Notes under the pieces: generated by a model | Told to the model about the DNA's origin: nothing | What the model saw: the letters and a program-made list of their open reading frames with translations, nothing else | The model's database searches: none | Part shown: positions 27,847 to 37,099 of the stretch, piece by piece | How the letters are laid out: every line of letters starts with the position of its first letter | Position numbering within the stretch: position 1 is the first letter of the stretch | From: PCC-7336 sp039817825 | GTDB lineage: Bacteria > Cyanobacteriota > Cyanobacteriia > Thermostichales > PCC-7336 | DNA: 64,000 nt | Direction: 5' to 3' | Assembly: GCA_039817825.1 (NCBI GenBank) | Contig: JBCBVA010000005.1 | Coordinates: forward strand, 3,278 to 67,277 | Translations under genes and position numbers: made by a program

Positions 27847-28986
27847 ATGGCATTTGACCTGCCATCGTCCCCCACCCCTCCTCACTTTCATTCCTGGCAA
27901 CCCGCCATCCCCCACCGGCACGCTATCCCCCGGTATGAGGTTGCGCTGCCTTGGCAGCCAAGCGCTGTACCGTCAATGCGCTCCCCCTGCGTCTTGAGTA
28001 TTGACGCCAACCTGTCTGATGGCCGTACCGGACACTCAGCAAACACAACAGCAAGTGTGGAACTTGCGAGCGGTATCGCCCCCACCACTAGTGATTTAGA
28101 CGAGGACTTCAGCGTGACCGAGCGCAACGCAGACTATTCGGCCCCGGATGTAGAGCTAATACCTCCGCCTATGCGTCCGCAGGATAAGGGCGATGCGCTC
28201 GAGATAGTTGATTCGCATCGGATCGATGATGCGCCAGAGCGTGAGGTAGCAGAGCCTGAATCCACAGATGGGGCGATCGCTGCGGCAGACGCGCAAACTC
28301 ATGTCACGGACGACCTCGGAACATCCCACACCGAGACCGAGCCATCGTCAGACAAGAATTTCGACCACGATTTATTCGATACCCATGATGCCGGTGTACT
28401 AGAAGATGTCGAGGGTAGCCAACCTGCTGTAGACCGTGTAACAGCCGACAGCACAAGCGACCATCAAGAGTTAGACAGCACCACAGCGAGCCCTGAAGCG
28501 ATCTCTGACACTGCACTCGCTTCCGAGCATGAGGTAGCCCCAGAACCAGAAGTAGCGGAGACAGGCGTAACGGCAATAGAAGTGACGGAAGCAGAGACAG
28601 AAACTCTAGATGACATCGAACCAGAAATCTGCGACCCTCCCGACCCCGAAGAGGAGATCGGTATCGCTCAAAAGACTCAAGAGAACGGATACGCTGAGCA
28701 TGAAGACATCAACGAAACCAGGTCTGAATCCGATTCAAGCGAACCGCAATCCCCCGAAGCATCATCAGAAGCTCCTAGCGAAGACAGAGCAGATCGCGGC
28801 ACAGACTCCAACTCGAACTCTGCTCAAGATGCAGAACCACACAATAACTCCGATCCAGAACCTGACAGACATTCAACAGTGATGTCAAACTCCGCAAGCG
28901 ACGACGAAGAGGCCAAAACTGTCGCTCAGCTCAGCACAATTGTCATGACGATCGCCATCATCGTCTTCTGGCTACTGCTGCGCTAA
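27847..28986 (+). CDS. Acidic, C-terminally anchored hypothetical protein
   Basis: The product is about 380 residues. A Pro/His-rich N-terminus is followed by some 290 residues dominated by Glu, Asp, Ser, Thr and Ala, apparently disordered, and a single C-terminal hydrophobic helix (TIVMTIAIIVFWLLLR). This is a tail-anchored layout with a long acidic cytosolic part. No enzyme domain is visible. ATG codons at 27835 and 27847 are both possible starts. It converges on the iron-type permease gene with a 4-base overlap of the stops. Confidence 0.6.
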   Translation: MAFDLPSSPTPPHFHSWQPAIPHRHAIPRYEVALPWQPSAVPSMRSPCVLSIDANLSDGRTGHSANTTASVELASGIAPTTSDLDEDFSVTERNADYSAPDVELIPPPMRPQDKGDALEIVDSHRIDDAPEREVAEPESTDGAIAAADAQTHVTDDLGTSHTETEPSSDKNFDHDLFDTHDAGVLEDVEGSQPAVDRVTADSTSDHQELDSTTASPEAISDTALASEHEVAPEPEVAETGVTAIEVTEAETETLDDIEPEICDPPDPEEEIGIAQKTQENGYAEHEDINETRSESDSSEPQSPEASSEAPSEDRADRGTDSNSNSAQDAEPHNNSDPEPDRHSTVMSNSASDDEEAKTVAQLSTIVMTIAIIVFWLLLR

Positions 28987-30725
28987 GACTGGTTCTCTTG
29001 GCGAGATCGTTTCACGGTCAGGACCAACAGGGTGGCTGGAATCATACCGACCAGCACAATCGCCAGAGACCCCGGAGCGGACTGGATCAACCGTTCGTCA
29101 GACGCCAGTCGATACACTCTGGCTGCCATCGTCTCGAAATTAAACGGCCGCAGTACGAGCGTTGCTGGCAGCTCCTTCACCACATCCACAAACACCAACA
29201 TGGCCGCACTCAGCAAGCCATGGGTCATTAACGGGGCATGCACTCGTCGTAGCGTCGCCAGCGGGCCATATCCCAAGCTGCGGGCGGCATCGTCCAACTC
29301 CGGACGAATGCGCAGCAAACTGGATTCGATCGTGTTCGCCGATACCGATAAAAACCGAACGATGTAGGCGTAAATCAAAATAGCGACCGTACCGCTCAGC
29401 AGCAATCCAGTCGAGATATCAAACTGCTGCCGCATCCAGGCATCGACCGTGTTATCCAATAACCCAGCCGGGATCAGCACCCCCACGGCAATCACCGACC
29501 CTGGAATGGCATAGCCCATAGTGGCCAGTCGAGCCGATACGCGCATCACGGTGTTGTTGCCATGCAAGCGAATACCGTAGGCCAGCACCAACGCGATCGT
29601 CACCGCCAGCGCAGAGGTCACCGCCGCCGCCAAAATAGAATTGAGCGCATACCCCCAAAACCCTCGTTCCAGGCCTGACTGGGCTTGCCCGATCGCCCAC
29701 CACAGCAGCGCCACACCAGGCACCAAAAATCCCAACAGCACCGGTAACGCGCAAAAGGTCCCGGCGGCCCAAGCCCGCCATCCCGAAAGCTGGTAACTGG
29801 GGGGCAGAATGCGACCGGAAGGGGTTTGGTGGAAGCGAGTCCGTCCCCGCGAGATCCTCTCTGCAATCAGGATCGTGAGGATAAACAGCATCAGAAACGC
29901 CGCTAACTGAGCGGCAGCGACGGGTTCTCCCAAACTGCGCCAGGTCCGGAAAATCCCAGTGGTAAAAGTATCCACCCCGAAGAATTTGACGGTGCCGAAA
30001 TCATTCAGCGTTTCCATCAGCACAAGCGCCACCCCCCCCGCGATCGCCGGACGAGCCAGCGGCAATGCCACCGTCCAAAATGTGCGCCACGGACCATTGC
30101 CCAAACTGAGGCTGGCTTCCAACAGCGACCGCGATCGCTCCAAAAACGCCACCCGAGTCGGCAAATAGACATACGGGTAGAGCACCAACACCAGCATGGC
30201 GATCGCCCCCCCCAGCGATCGGATGGGGGGAAACCAATAATCCCGCGCCCCCCAACCGGTGATGGCCCGCAGCCACGTCTGCACCACGCCCCCCACATCG
30301 AGCAGGTCGGTATAGGTGTAAGCCAATACGTAAGCAGGAGCAGCGATCGGCAACAACAACGCCCACTCAAACCAGCGGCGACCCGGAAACTGGCACAAGC
30401 TCACCAGCCAGGCCGTGCCTACCCCCATAATGGCTGTACCGCAGCCCACTCCTAGCATCAGCCACATAGAGTTACGCACGTAGCGAGGCAGCACCGTACG
30501 GCTGAGGTGCTCCCACACCTCTCCGGTAGGGGCAAAGATATTGCTCAGCACTACCAAAATGGGGATGGAAATGAATAGCGCGATCGCCACCACCAGCACC
30601 GTCCATCCATTGGGCAGTAGGCGATGGGCCAATGCAGCCAAAGGTGAGGGGGAAAACTGCGAAGGGGGCGACGGCGATCGCTCGGGCGGGACCCGAGCAG
30701 GCGCAGGAGAAGGCAACCGATCCAT
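28983..30725 (-). CDS. Iron(III)-type ABC transporter permease
   Basis: A 580-residue fused permease with two copies of the binding-protein-dependent transport domain, about twelve helices. The two EAA-like loops are visible (EASLSLGNGPWRTFWTVALP near 205 and DDAARSLGYGPLATLRRV near 478). Fused permeases of this type serve ferric-iron uptake (FutB/AfuB/FbpB); ThiP is a related alternative. The Pro/Ser-rich N-terminal 35 residues are cytosolic. No ATPase or binding-protein gene is adjacent, so the partners must be encoded elsewhere. Confidence 0.87.
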   Translation of the reverse strand: MDRLPSPAPARVPPERSPSPPSQFSPSPLAALAHRLLPNGWTVLVVAIALFISIPILVVLSNIFAPTGEVWEHLSRTVLPRYVRNSMWLMLGVGCGTAIMGVGTAWLVSLCQFPGRRWFEWALLLPIAAPAYVLAYTYTDLLDVGGVVQTWLRAITGWGARDYWFPPIRSLGGAIAMLVLVLYPYVYLPTRVAFLERSRSLLEASLSLGNGPWRTFWTVALPLARPAIAGGVALVLMETLNDFGTVKFFGVDTFTTGIFRTWRSLGEPVAAAQLAAFLMLFILTILIAERISRGRTRFHQTPSGRILPPSYQLSGWRAWAAGTFCALPVLLGFLVPGVALLWWAIGQAQSGLERGFWGYALNSILAAAVTSALAVTIALVLAYGIRLHGNNTVMRVSARLATMGYAIPGSVIAVGVLIPAGLLDNTVDAWMRQQFDISTGLLLSGTVAILIYAYIVRFLSVSANTIESSLLRIRPELDDAARSLGYGPLATLRRVHAPLMTHGLLSAAMLVFVDVVKELPATLVLRPFNFETMAARVYRLASDERLIQSAPGSLAIVLVGMIPATLLVLTVKRSRQENQS

Positions 30726-30743
30726 AGAGGTTGACGGTCTCGC

Positions 30744-32243
30744 TTACGCGAGTACCCACTCCACTAACGTGCGCACGCCAAACCCAGTTCCACCTTTATT
30801 GGTGTAGGCGAAGTCTTTATCGCTCCAAACCGTCCCGGCAATGTCCAGATGCGCCCAGGGGGTCTTATCCACGAAACGCTTCAGGAATAGCGCGGCACTG
30901 ATAGCCCCCCCATCCCGACTGCCGGTATTTTTCATATCCGCCACTACCGACTTGAGGCTGTCCGCGTAGCTGTCTTCCATCGGCATCTGCCACAACTTTT
31001 CGCCCGCCCGTTCGGAGGCCACCTTGAGCTCGCCCGCCAAGTCGTCATCAGGAGAAAATAAACCGCTGATGCGCTTACCCAACGCAACCATAATCGCCCC
31101 GGTCAGGGTGGCCAGATCCACCATGGCATCGACGTCTAGCTTTTCGGCAAACACGAGAGCATCCGCCAACGTCAAGCGACCTTCTGCGTCAGTGTTATTG
31201 ATCTCGATCGTTTTCTGATTGGATGCAGTCAAAATATCCCCTGGATGCAGGGCACGACCGCTAATCATGTTTTCGGTGGCGGCCACAATAAAATGCACCT
31301 CGACATCGGGCTTGAGGGCAGCGATCGCTCGGGCAGCCCCGAGCGTAGCGGCAGAGCCCCCCATATCGGTTTTCATCATGCCGATGCTAGCCATGCCTGT
31401 CTTGATATTCAGACCGCCGGAATCAAACGTCAGTCCCTTACCAATAATGGCCAGCTTGCGTTTCGGCGTGCCCTCAGGCTTGTACGTGAGATGAATGAAC
31501 TGTGGAGGCAGATCGGAGGCTTGAGCAACCCCCAAAAATGCCCCCATTCCAAGTGCTTCACAGTCCGACCAGCCCAAAACCTCTAACGCTAGACCGTATT
31601 CATCGGCAATCTCGCGGGCTGTATTCGCCAATTCCAAAGGGGTCACCACATTGGCAGGGGCTGCAACTAATTCGCGGGCTAGCATCGTGCCGTGGGCCAT
31701 TTCCCGCGCCCGCATGCTGATGGTGTCATTTGCGTCTACCCCCAACAGTGTTAGGGTCTCTACTCCAAACCCATTGCCATTCTCGTTCGACGACTTGAAA
31801 CGCACGTCACGGTGAGCAACCAGCAGGGTACTTTCTGTCATAGCCTGCAGACGATCGCCATTGGAGAGGTCAGCGGCGGGGAAAGCGATCGCGGCAGTCT
31901 TCGCTTTGACGCGATTGGCCACCCGCAACCCGGCAGCCGTCGCCTGTCGCAGTCGATCGAGGCTAAAGTCAGCCGCTGCTCCCAACCCCACCAGCACAAC
32001 TTTCTTGGCGGCAGCCCCGACCCGCGTCGCTGCCGTGGAGGCCATCGCCCCCTTAAATTCCATTTCTTCAATCAGGTCGGCGATCGCCCCTCGCCACAAG
32101 CTGCGGTCGAGCGCTTCGGCTCCATCCGGCAGTACGGGGCCATCGTCTGTCTGGAAACACCCCAACGCCAAACAATCGCCCGTCCAATCAGCAATGGAGA
32201 TGCTGGCAGTTTCAAGGTTCAGGGTAGGCGCTTGAATTTCCAT
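30744..32243 (-). CDS. pepA: Leucyl aminopeptidase (M17)
   Basis: A cytosolic hexameric two-metal aminopeptidase. The 499-residue product has the M17 C-terminal catalytic domain with GKGLTFDSGG near residue 268, MKTDMGGSAA near 290 and the signature NTDAEGRL near 347, and the less conserved N-terminal macro-like domain. All metal ligands expected in these motifs are present. It lies 18 bases upstream of the iron-type permease on the same strand and may be co-transcribed. Confidence 0.96.
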   Translation of the reverse strand: MEIQAPTLNLETASISIADWTGDCLALGCFQTDDGPVLPDGAEALDRSLWRGAIADLIEEMEFKGAMASTAATRVGAAAKKVVLVGLGAAADFSLDRLRQATAAGLRVANRVKAKTAAIAFPAADLSNGDRLQAMTESTLLVAHRDVRFKSSNENGNGFGVETLTLLGVDANDTISMRAREMAHGTMLARELVAAPANVVTPLELANTAREIADEYGLALEVLGWSDCEALGMGAFLGVAQASDLPPQFIHLTYKPEGTPKRKLAIIGKGLTFDSGGLNIKTGMASIGMMKTDMGGSAATLGAARAIAALKPDVEVHFIVAATENMISGRALHPGDILTASNQKTIEINNTDAEGRLTLADALVFAEKLDVDAMVDLATLTGAIMVALGKRISGLFSPDDDLAGELKVASERAGEKLWQMPMEDSYADSLKSVVADMKNTGSRDGGAISAALFLKRFVDKTPWAHLDIAGTVWSDKDFAYTNKGGTGFGVRTLVEWVLA

Positions 32244-32677
32244 AGTTACCGTGCAACGTAATGTTCGATCGAACGTATTTTATTTAGCCTACTGCACGGT
32301 TTGGTGCGATCGCCGGGGCATGACCCTCTCATGGCACATTTCCTCAAGCCGCAGCCTACGTTCAAAGACGCTCAGCCTCTACTCATGGCAAGCTCGGGAG
32401 AAACGATGTTGGAGCAACATCAGTTCAACCAATCCGGTGGGAGGGGCGAAGGAACGACTCAGACGCACAGTATTGCAAAACGTTCCAACTGCCCATCCAT
32501 TACCGACAGCGGTGATAGGATGTGGGCCACAATGAGTAAGGCTGGCATGCTCAATCGACGTCCAGCAAGGGATTGTGGATACTCACAGGGTGCTGCTGAG
32601 CTGAATGTTGAGGGGCTTTCGCTGCCGGATAGACTCCCGTAGCTGGATCGATACTCGAAGCCGCAGAAAGGTGAGCA
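32244..32677. other. Intergenic gap between pepA and next gene
   Basis: A 113-codon frame (32301-32642, +) exists but has no family resemblance, no good ribosome site and an odd composition; I do not call it. The ends should carry divergent promoters. Confidence 0.5.
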
Positions 32678-33001
32678 ATGGTTGCTACTCCGAGAAAAGT
32701 TGATATTAATCAAACGTATCCTTGTCCCAATCCCCTGTGTCGGTGTGGTACCTTGCAACCCATCACGCTGACCCAGGCTTGGGGCTGCTTCCACTGCCAG
32801 CAGATTTTTGCCCCAACGTCGGATTCCTTGGCGATCGAATCTCTGACCCGTTCGTCCCAGACTGCACGATGCAGTTGGTACTGGCAAGGACGCTACTGGG
32901 TGAAGGTGGGCTCGCCCTCCTCGGTCTCGAGCGCCGTGGGAAAGTTGCTATTCATCGTGGCTGCTGTCGTGGTAATTGCACTATTGATAGTGCTCAGATA
33001 A
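32678..33001 (+). CDS. Zinc-ribbon protein with C-terminal anchor
   Basis: The 107-residue product has a four- to five-cysteine N-terminal segment (CPNPLCRCG...GCFHCQQIF, residues 16-41) typical of a small zinc ribbon, a Trp-rich middle (SWYWQGRYWVK) and one C-terminal transmembrane helix (about 86-106). It resembles a group of short cyanobacterial membrane proteins of unknown function. AAAGGTGAG upstream of the ATG is a good ribosome site. Confidence 0.75.
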   Translation: MVATPRKVDINQTYPCPNPLCRCGTLQPITLTQAWGCFHCQQIFAPTSDSLAIESLTRSSQTARCSWYWQGRYWVKVGSPSSVSSAVGKLLFIVAAVVVIALLIVLR

Positions 33002-33757
33002 TCACTCCCTGAGATGACCTTCATGCGTGATAAGCGCAATCCCGCACAGCCACCATCAGAAAAAACTGCCATCTTCACCCACCCAGTCGCAATGCCAAGA
33101 TATTGCTGTACGAGACATTGCTATCGCAGAGGCGACGTGACCTCCAACCTTGGCTCGTAGCAGCATATTGGGCAGCAGTGAGCTAGAGATCGCTTAGAGA
33201 ACTCTCCACGCTTTGACAAAGTGCTGTCGAGCAGACGTGAGACACCACCAACTCTGGGGAGTAAGGCTGACAGTTTCAGACTGGCTCGTCTTGCAACCGC
33301 AGCATCTCTGAAACCGAGCAACGTCAACGGTGCTCGAATGAGCCAATGGTCGCTTGAGGATAGAGGGATGTATTATCGTACCGGCTTGTCCGCACGATGG
33401 CGTGATGCACGACCGAGTACTCTATCAACACAGATTTGAACCGTTGACGAGTGCCCAGAGACTGCTCACAGCATCTTTGGTGATTGGCAGCATCCCCCAA
33501 TATCGTAGACTTGGCTAGCTGCAGCCTGGCGAGCTGCTAGTTGTCGATGTGGTAGCCGCTACAACGCCGAAACCGTCGTTCCACCTGCTAGTGTGCTGTC
33601 ACCTCTCTACCTATTTCAATCGCCACAGGCACCATTGCAGCAGTAGAACCATTTACCCCCTTCCCAATCGACCTCAAACACAATTCGAATGGCACGTTTT
33701 TAACTCAGAGGTTCTGTGAGTCGCTCTTGATTTCAACGGCTTTTACGAGAGTTTGCG
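33002..33757. other. Large intergenic gap, no gene seen
   Basis: In 756 bases I find no frame with family resemblance and no strong hairpin or tRNA-like fold. Short overlapping frames near 33121-33439 on both strands look random. The last 100 bases precede the ProA-like gene. Confidence 0.45.
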
Positions 33758-35011
33758 GTGAATAATTTCGATCTCAGTACTATCCTTCGCCAGTCCGCCC
33801 GAGCCCAGTCTGCCCTGAGTCTGCTGAAGGGAGAGACGAAGAATCGCGCCTTACGTGCGGCTGCCGAGCTATTGCAGGAGCAAAGCGATACGGTCCTGGA
33901 GGCCAACACGATCGACTTGGAGCAAGCGCGCGGCCAGCAACAAAGCAAATGGATGCTGGATGGGATGAAACTGACCCCAGAACGCCTCAAGTATGCGGCA
34001 AAACAGCTGATTGCTCTATCGCGATTGCCCGACCCCGTAGGCGCTGTCGATCGCACGTGGAATTACGATACGGGGGTGTCGCTGGTGAGGCGGCGCATCC
34101 CTCTGGGGGTGCTTGGACTGGCATACGAGGTCTATCCCGAAATCCAGGTGGGAGGCATTGGCATGGCCCTCAAGTCGGGCAACGCCATCGTGGTGGCTGG
34201 CAGCGCTAGCGTTGCAGCCACCCAGGCTGCGATCGTCGATTTATTCAGTACCGCCGCTTATGCTGCCGGTATTCCCGAAGGGACAATTCAGTCGGTACCC
34301 AGTACGGCACCCGAAGGATTGCAGGTACTGCTGCACCAAGACCGCTTTATCGATCTGATGCTGTTGTGCGGTCGTGGCAGTTGGGTGGAGCGCATGCAGG
34401 AGCAAAGCACCGTGCCCACCATTGCTGCTCAATTTGGTCGCGGCCACGTCTACATCGCCGCCAGTGCCAGTTGGAAGCAAGTGCAAAGCACTCTATTGGC
34501 CAACGACTATCACCAAGTGAATTTGGGAGATTTACAGCGTCGCTTCCAGATCCCGGTCATGGGGATCGTCATGCACGAAGCCTGGGCAGAGCAACATCTG
34601 GATGCTCTGATCGTGCAATTGCGGGAGCGCGAGGTCGTGGTTGACCCGGATGAGCGAGTTGCAGCCATCTTGCCCAATCTAGCCAATCGGGATGGTGCGA
34701 AAGGGGGGGTCCCCCTGCGAATTGTCTCGACCTTGGATGAGGCGATTGGGTGGCTGTGCAAGCACAGTTACGGCCAGTTGGAAGGCATCGTCACCAATTC
34801 ACTGTCGGATATCGATTCATTTTCACGATCGCTGACCGCCAGTAGCGTCTACGTCAACTGTTTGCCCCATTTAGGCGATCCGCGCAATTCACAGCTCGGG
34901 GCATTTCTGGGCATATCCACTTCCAAGTTGCACGCTCGCGGCCCCATTGGTTTGGAAAATTTGACAACTGTGAAATACATCGCCACCGGATCGAGCCTGC
35001 CATCTGCGTAA
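33758..35011 (+). CDS. ProA-family protein lacking the usual catalytic cysteine
   Basis: The 417-residue product starts at GTG and aligns by eye along its whole length with gamma-glutamyl phosphate reductase (ProA), which makes glutamate-5-semialdehyde in proline synthesis: IPLGVLGLAYEVYP, ALKSGNAIVV, STVPTIA and the C-terminal KLHARGPIGLENLTT. However, the segment where ProA carries its catalytic cysteine (usually within a PSVCNAxETLL motif) reads here, at about 250-270, HQVNLGDLQRRFQIPVMG with no cysteine. The neighbouring RGG loop is also changed (CGRGSW). It may be a diverged paralogue with another role. Confidence 0.85.
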   Translation: MNNFDLSTILRQSARAQSALSLLKGETKNRALRAAAELLQEQSDTVLEANTIDLEQARGQQQSKWMLDGMKLTPERLKYAAKQLIALSRLPDPVGAVDRTWNYDTGVSLVRRRIPLGVLGLAYEVYPEIQVGGIGMALKSGNAIVVAGSASVAATQAAIVDLFSTAAYAAGIPEGTIQSVPSTAPEGLQVLLHQDRFIDLMLLCGRGSWVERMQEQSTVPTIAAQFGRGHVYIAASASWKQVQSTLLANDYHQVNLGDLQRRFQIPVMGIVMHEAWAEQHLDALIVQLREREVVVDPDERVAAILPNLANRDGAKGGVPLRIVSTLDEAIGWLCKHSYGQLEGIVTNSLSDIDSFSRSLTASSVYVNCLPHLGDPRNSQLGAFLGISTSKLHARGPIGLENLTTVKYIATGSSLPSA

Positions 35012-35016
35012 CTCGG

Positions 35017-35052
35017 ACTCTTGCCCTGGACTTTACTCTTGGCCTGGACTTT
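35017..35052 (+). repeat. 18-base tandem repeat after proA-like gene
   Basis: Two 18-base units (ACTCTTGCCCTGGACTTT and one variant differing at one base) are followed by a partial third starting CTCTTGGACT. Confidence 0.8.
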
Positions 35053-35210
35053 CTCTTGGACTAGGCCGCTCTTGAACAGACATATCGCGGGGGGCGATCG
35101 CGATTGTAGTCACCTGTCTATCACCAGTCAGTCAACAACCACACATCACACCCACTGACAAAATGTCCCTCAAACACTAAGATGCAGATCGGCTTTTTGA
35201 GGATAAAACT

Positions 35211-36647
35211 GTGACTGTTCGCGTGCGCATCGCGCCCAGCCCTACGGGGAATTTGCACATCGGTACGGCCCGCACGGCGGTCTTCAACTGGCTGTACGCA
35301 CGGCGACACAGCGGACGGATGATTCTGCGCATTGAAGACACCGATCGCGAACGGTCGCAACCGCGCTACACCCGCAATATTCTCGAAGGTCTGTCCTGGT
35401 TGGGTCTGGATTGGGACGAAGGGCCGTTTTACCAAACCGATCGCCTGGATCGCTATCGCCAGGTGATTCAAGATCTGCTGGACAAAGGCTTGGCGTACAA
35501 GTCTTACACCAGCTCCGAGGAACTGGACGCCATGCGAGCAGCCCAAAAAGCGGCTGGTAAAGCACCTCGCTACGACAACCGCGATCGCAACCTCACCCCC
35601 GAGCAAATCGCGGCTTACGAAGCCGAAGGCCGCCAGCCAGTCGTGCGGTTCAAGATTGAAGAGCCGATGGACGTGAGTTGGATCGACCAAATTCGCGGCG
35701 AGATTTCCTGGAACACCCAAGACTTAGGTGGTGACATGGTGATCGCCAAGGGGGACGGTCAACCGCTGTACAACCTGGCAGTGGTGGTAGATGACGTCGA
35801 TATGAACATCACCCACGTGATTCGCGGTGAAGACCATATTGGCAACACGCCCAAGCAGATTCTGCTGTACCGAGCATTGGGGTACGAGCCTCCTACCTTC
35901 GCCCATTCCCCCCTAATCCTCAACCCCGAGGGACGCAAGCTCTCGAAGCGGGATGGAGCAACATCGGTAGCTGAATTCCAGCAAATGGGATTCGTGCCGG
36001 AAGCGTTAAAGAACTATCTGGCCCTGTTGAGCTGGTCGTCGCCGGATGGGGAGGAAGTTTTTGCCTTAGAAGACGCCGCCACCAAATTTGATTTCGATCG
36101 CGTTACTAAATCCGCCGCCCGCTTCGATTGGGACAAGCTCAATTGGCTGAACAGTCAGTACATTCGCCAACTGTCTCCTACTCAGCAGGTGGAGAAGCTG
36201 ACCCCATTCTGGATGGCGGCTGGCCTCAGCACCGAGGGTATCCCTAACCAGGACTGGATTGAGTCAGTGGCGGGATTGATCGCAGAAGGGCTGACCCACC
36301 TGACGGAAGCGGCCCCCATTAGCCGGTATCTATTGGTGGAAGAGCTGATGTATAGCCCGGATGCGATTGCTCAACTGCGGCTTCCCAACGTAGCTGAGGC
36401 GATCGCAGCCGTAGCAGTTGCCGTAACGGACATCAATCCCGCTACTCCCGAGCTACAGTCTGCATTGAAAACAGTCGTCGGCGATGCCGCCAAAGCTCAA
36501 GGGGTGAAGAAAGGGCTAGTCATGAAATCACTCAGGGCGGCGTTAACAGGAGCGTTACGTGGCCCCGATCTGATGGCATCGTTCGAGCTGTTGCACAAGC
36601 GCAATTGGGCGATCGCTCGTCTAGAAGCGGTTGCTGCCCTGCAATAG
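35211..36647 (+). CDS. gltX: Glutamyl-tRNA synthetase
   Basis: The enzyme charges tRNA-Glu, which in cyanobacteria also feeds tetrapyrrole synthesis through glutamyl-tRNA reductase. The 478-residue product starts at GTG. The class I HIGH motif is seen near residues 10-21 (SPTGNLHIGTAR) and KMSKS as KLSKRDG near residue 243. The anticodon-binding domain is complete. The reading of Glu versus Gln specificity cannot be settled by eye; the discriminating type is probably D-GluRS or ND-GluRS. Confidence 0.97.
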   Translation: MTVRVRIAPSPTGNLHIGTARTAVFNWLYARRHSGRMILRIEDTDRERSQPRYTRNILEGLSWLGLDWDEGPFYQTDRLDRYRQVIQDLLDKGLAYKSYTSSEELDAMRAAQKAAGKAPRYDNRDRNLTPEQIAAYEAEGRQPVVRFKIEEPMDVSWIDQIRGEISWNTQDLGGDMVIAKGDGQPLYNLAVVVDDVDMNITHVIRGEDHIGNTPKQILLYRALGYEPPTFAHSPLILNPEGRKLSKRDGATSVAEFQQMGFVPEALKNYLALLSWSSPDGEEVFALEDAATKFDFDRVTKSAARFDWDKLNWLNSQYIRQLSPTQQVEKLTPFWMAAGLSTEGIPNQDWIESVAGLIAEGLTHLTEAAPISRYLLVEELMYSPDAIAQLRLPNVAEAIAAVAVAVTDINPATPELQSALKTVVGDAAKAQGVKKGLVMKSLRAALTGALRGPDLMASFELLHKRNWAIARLEAVAALQ

Positions 36648-36769
36648 ACGAAACAGACTATCTATTGCCATTCACCGACCCAACTGCCGAGCAGTCCCAG
36701 GATTATCCAGAGACTGCCGGTATCAATACCTAGTGCGTTACCCTAACGGTAGTTATTCGTTTAAGACGC

Positions 36770-36970
36770 GTGAATTTTAAAAGTAGTTTGCTGTTGTTTG
36801 CGTCCTGCTTCTGTGGCGTAGGCGTGACCGGTTGTGTGTTCGAGCTAGCGTACGGTAGCCCTAAATTTGGTGCTTTGGCGAACTATATCCTGCTGGCGAT
36901 CGGTATCCCTGTGATGGTGGGCTTCTTCCTGAGTGCCGTCAAGGTAGCCAACGCCCAAAACGAAGAGTAG
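36770..36970 (+). CDS. Small two-helix membrane protein
   Basis: A 66-residue product from GTG with two hydrophobic segments (about 5-27 and 35-58) and an acidic tail (NAQNEE). I do not recognise it, but the pattern is common among small conserved cyanobacterial membrane proteins. There is no clear Shine-Dalgarno. A perfect 13-base inverted repeat lies 60 bases downstream. Confidence 0.55.
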   Translation: MNFKSSLLLFASCFCGVGVTGCVFELAYGSPKFGALANYILLAIGIPVMVGFFLSAVKVANAQNEE

Positions 36971-37033
36971 TCCAGACCGTAGAGTCATCCAGCATAATGA
37001 GCAGGCCAGCATAAAGGGCGCGCTCCCACATAA

Positions 37034-37072
37034 GACGGGGTAGTTGTGCCGCATGTCGCCAACTACCCCGTC
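37034..37072. terminator. Perfect inverted repeat, possible bidirectional terminator
   Basis: GACGGGGTAGTTG (37034-37046) pairs exactly with 37060-37072 around a 13-base loop. It lies between two convergent genes, where a shared terminator is expected, but neither strand has a proper run of T after the stem. Confidence 0.55.
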
Positions 37073-37099
37073 TGGTGTATTCAACAGTGGTGTGGATGC

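Noticed and set aside
32301..32642. A 113-codon frame after pepA
   Set aside because: No ribosome site, no family resemblance, odd composition; probably random.
33002..33757. tRNA or structured RNA in the large gap
   Set aside because: No cloverleaf arms, GTTCGA-type T-loop or strong hairpins were found.
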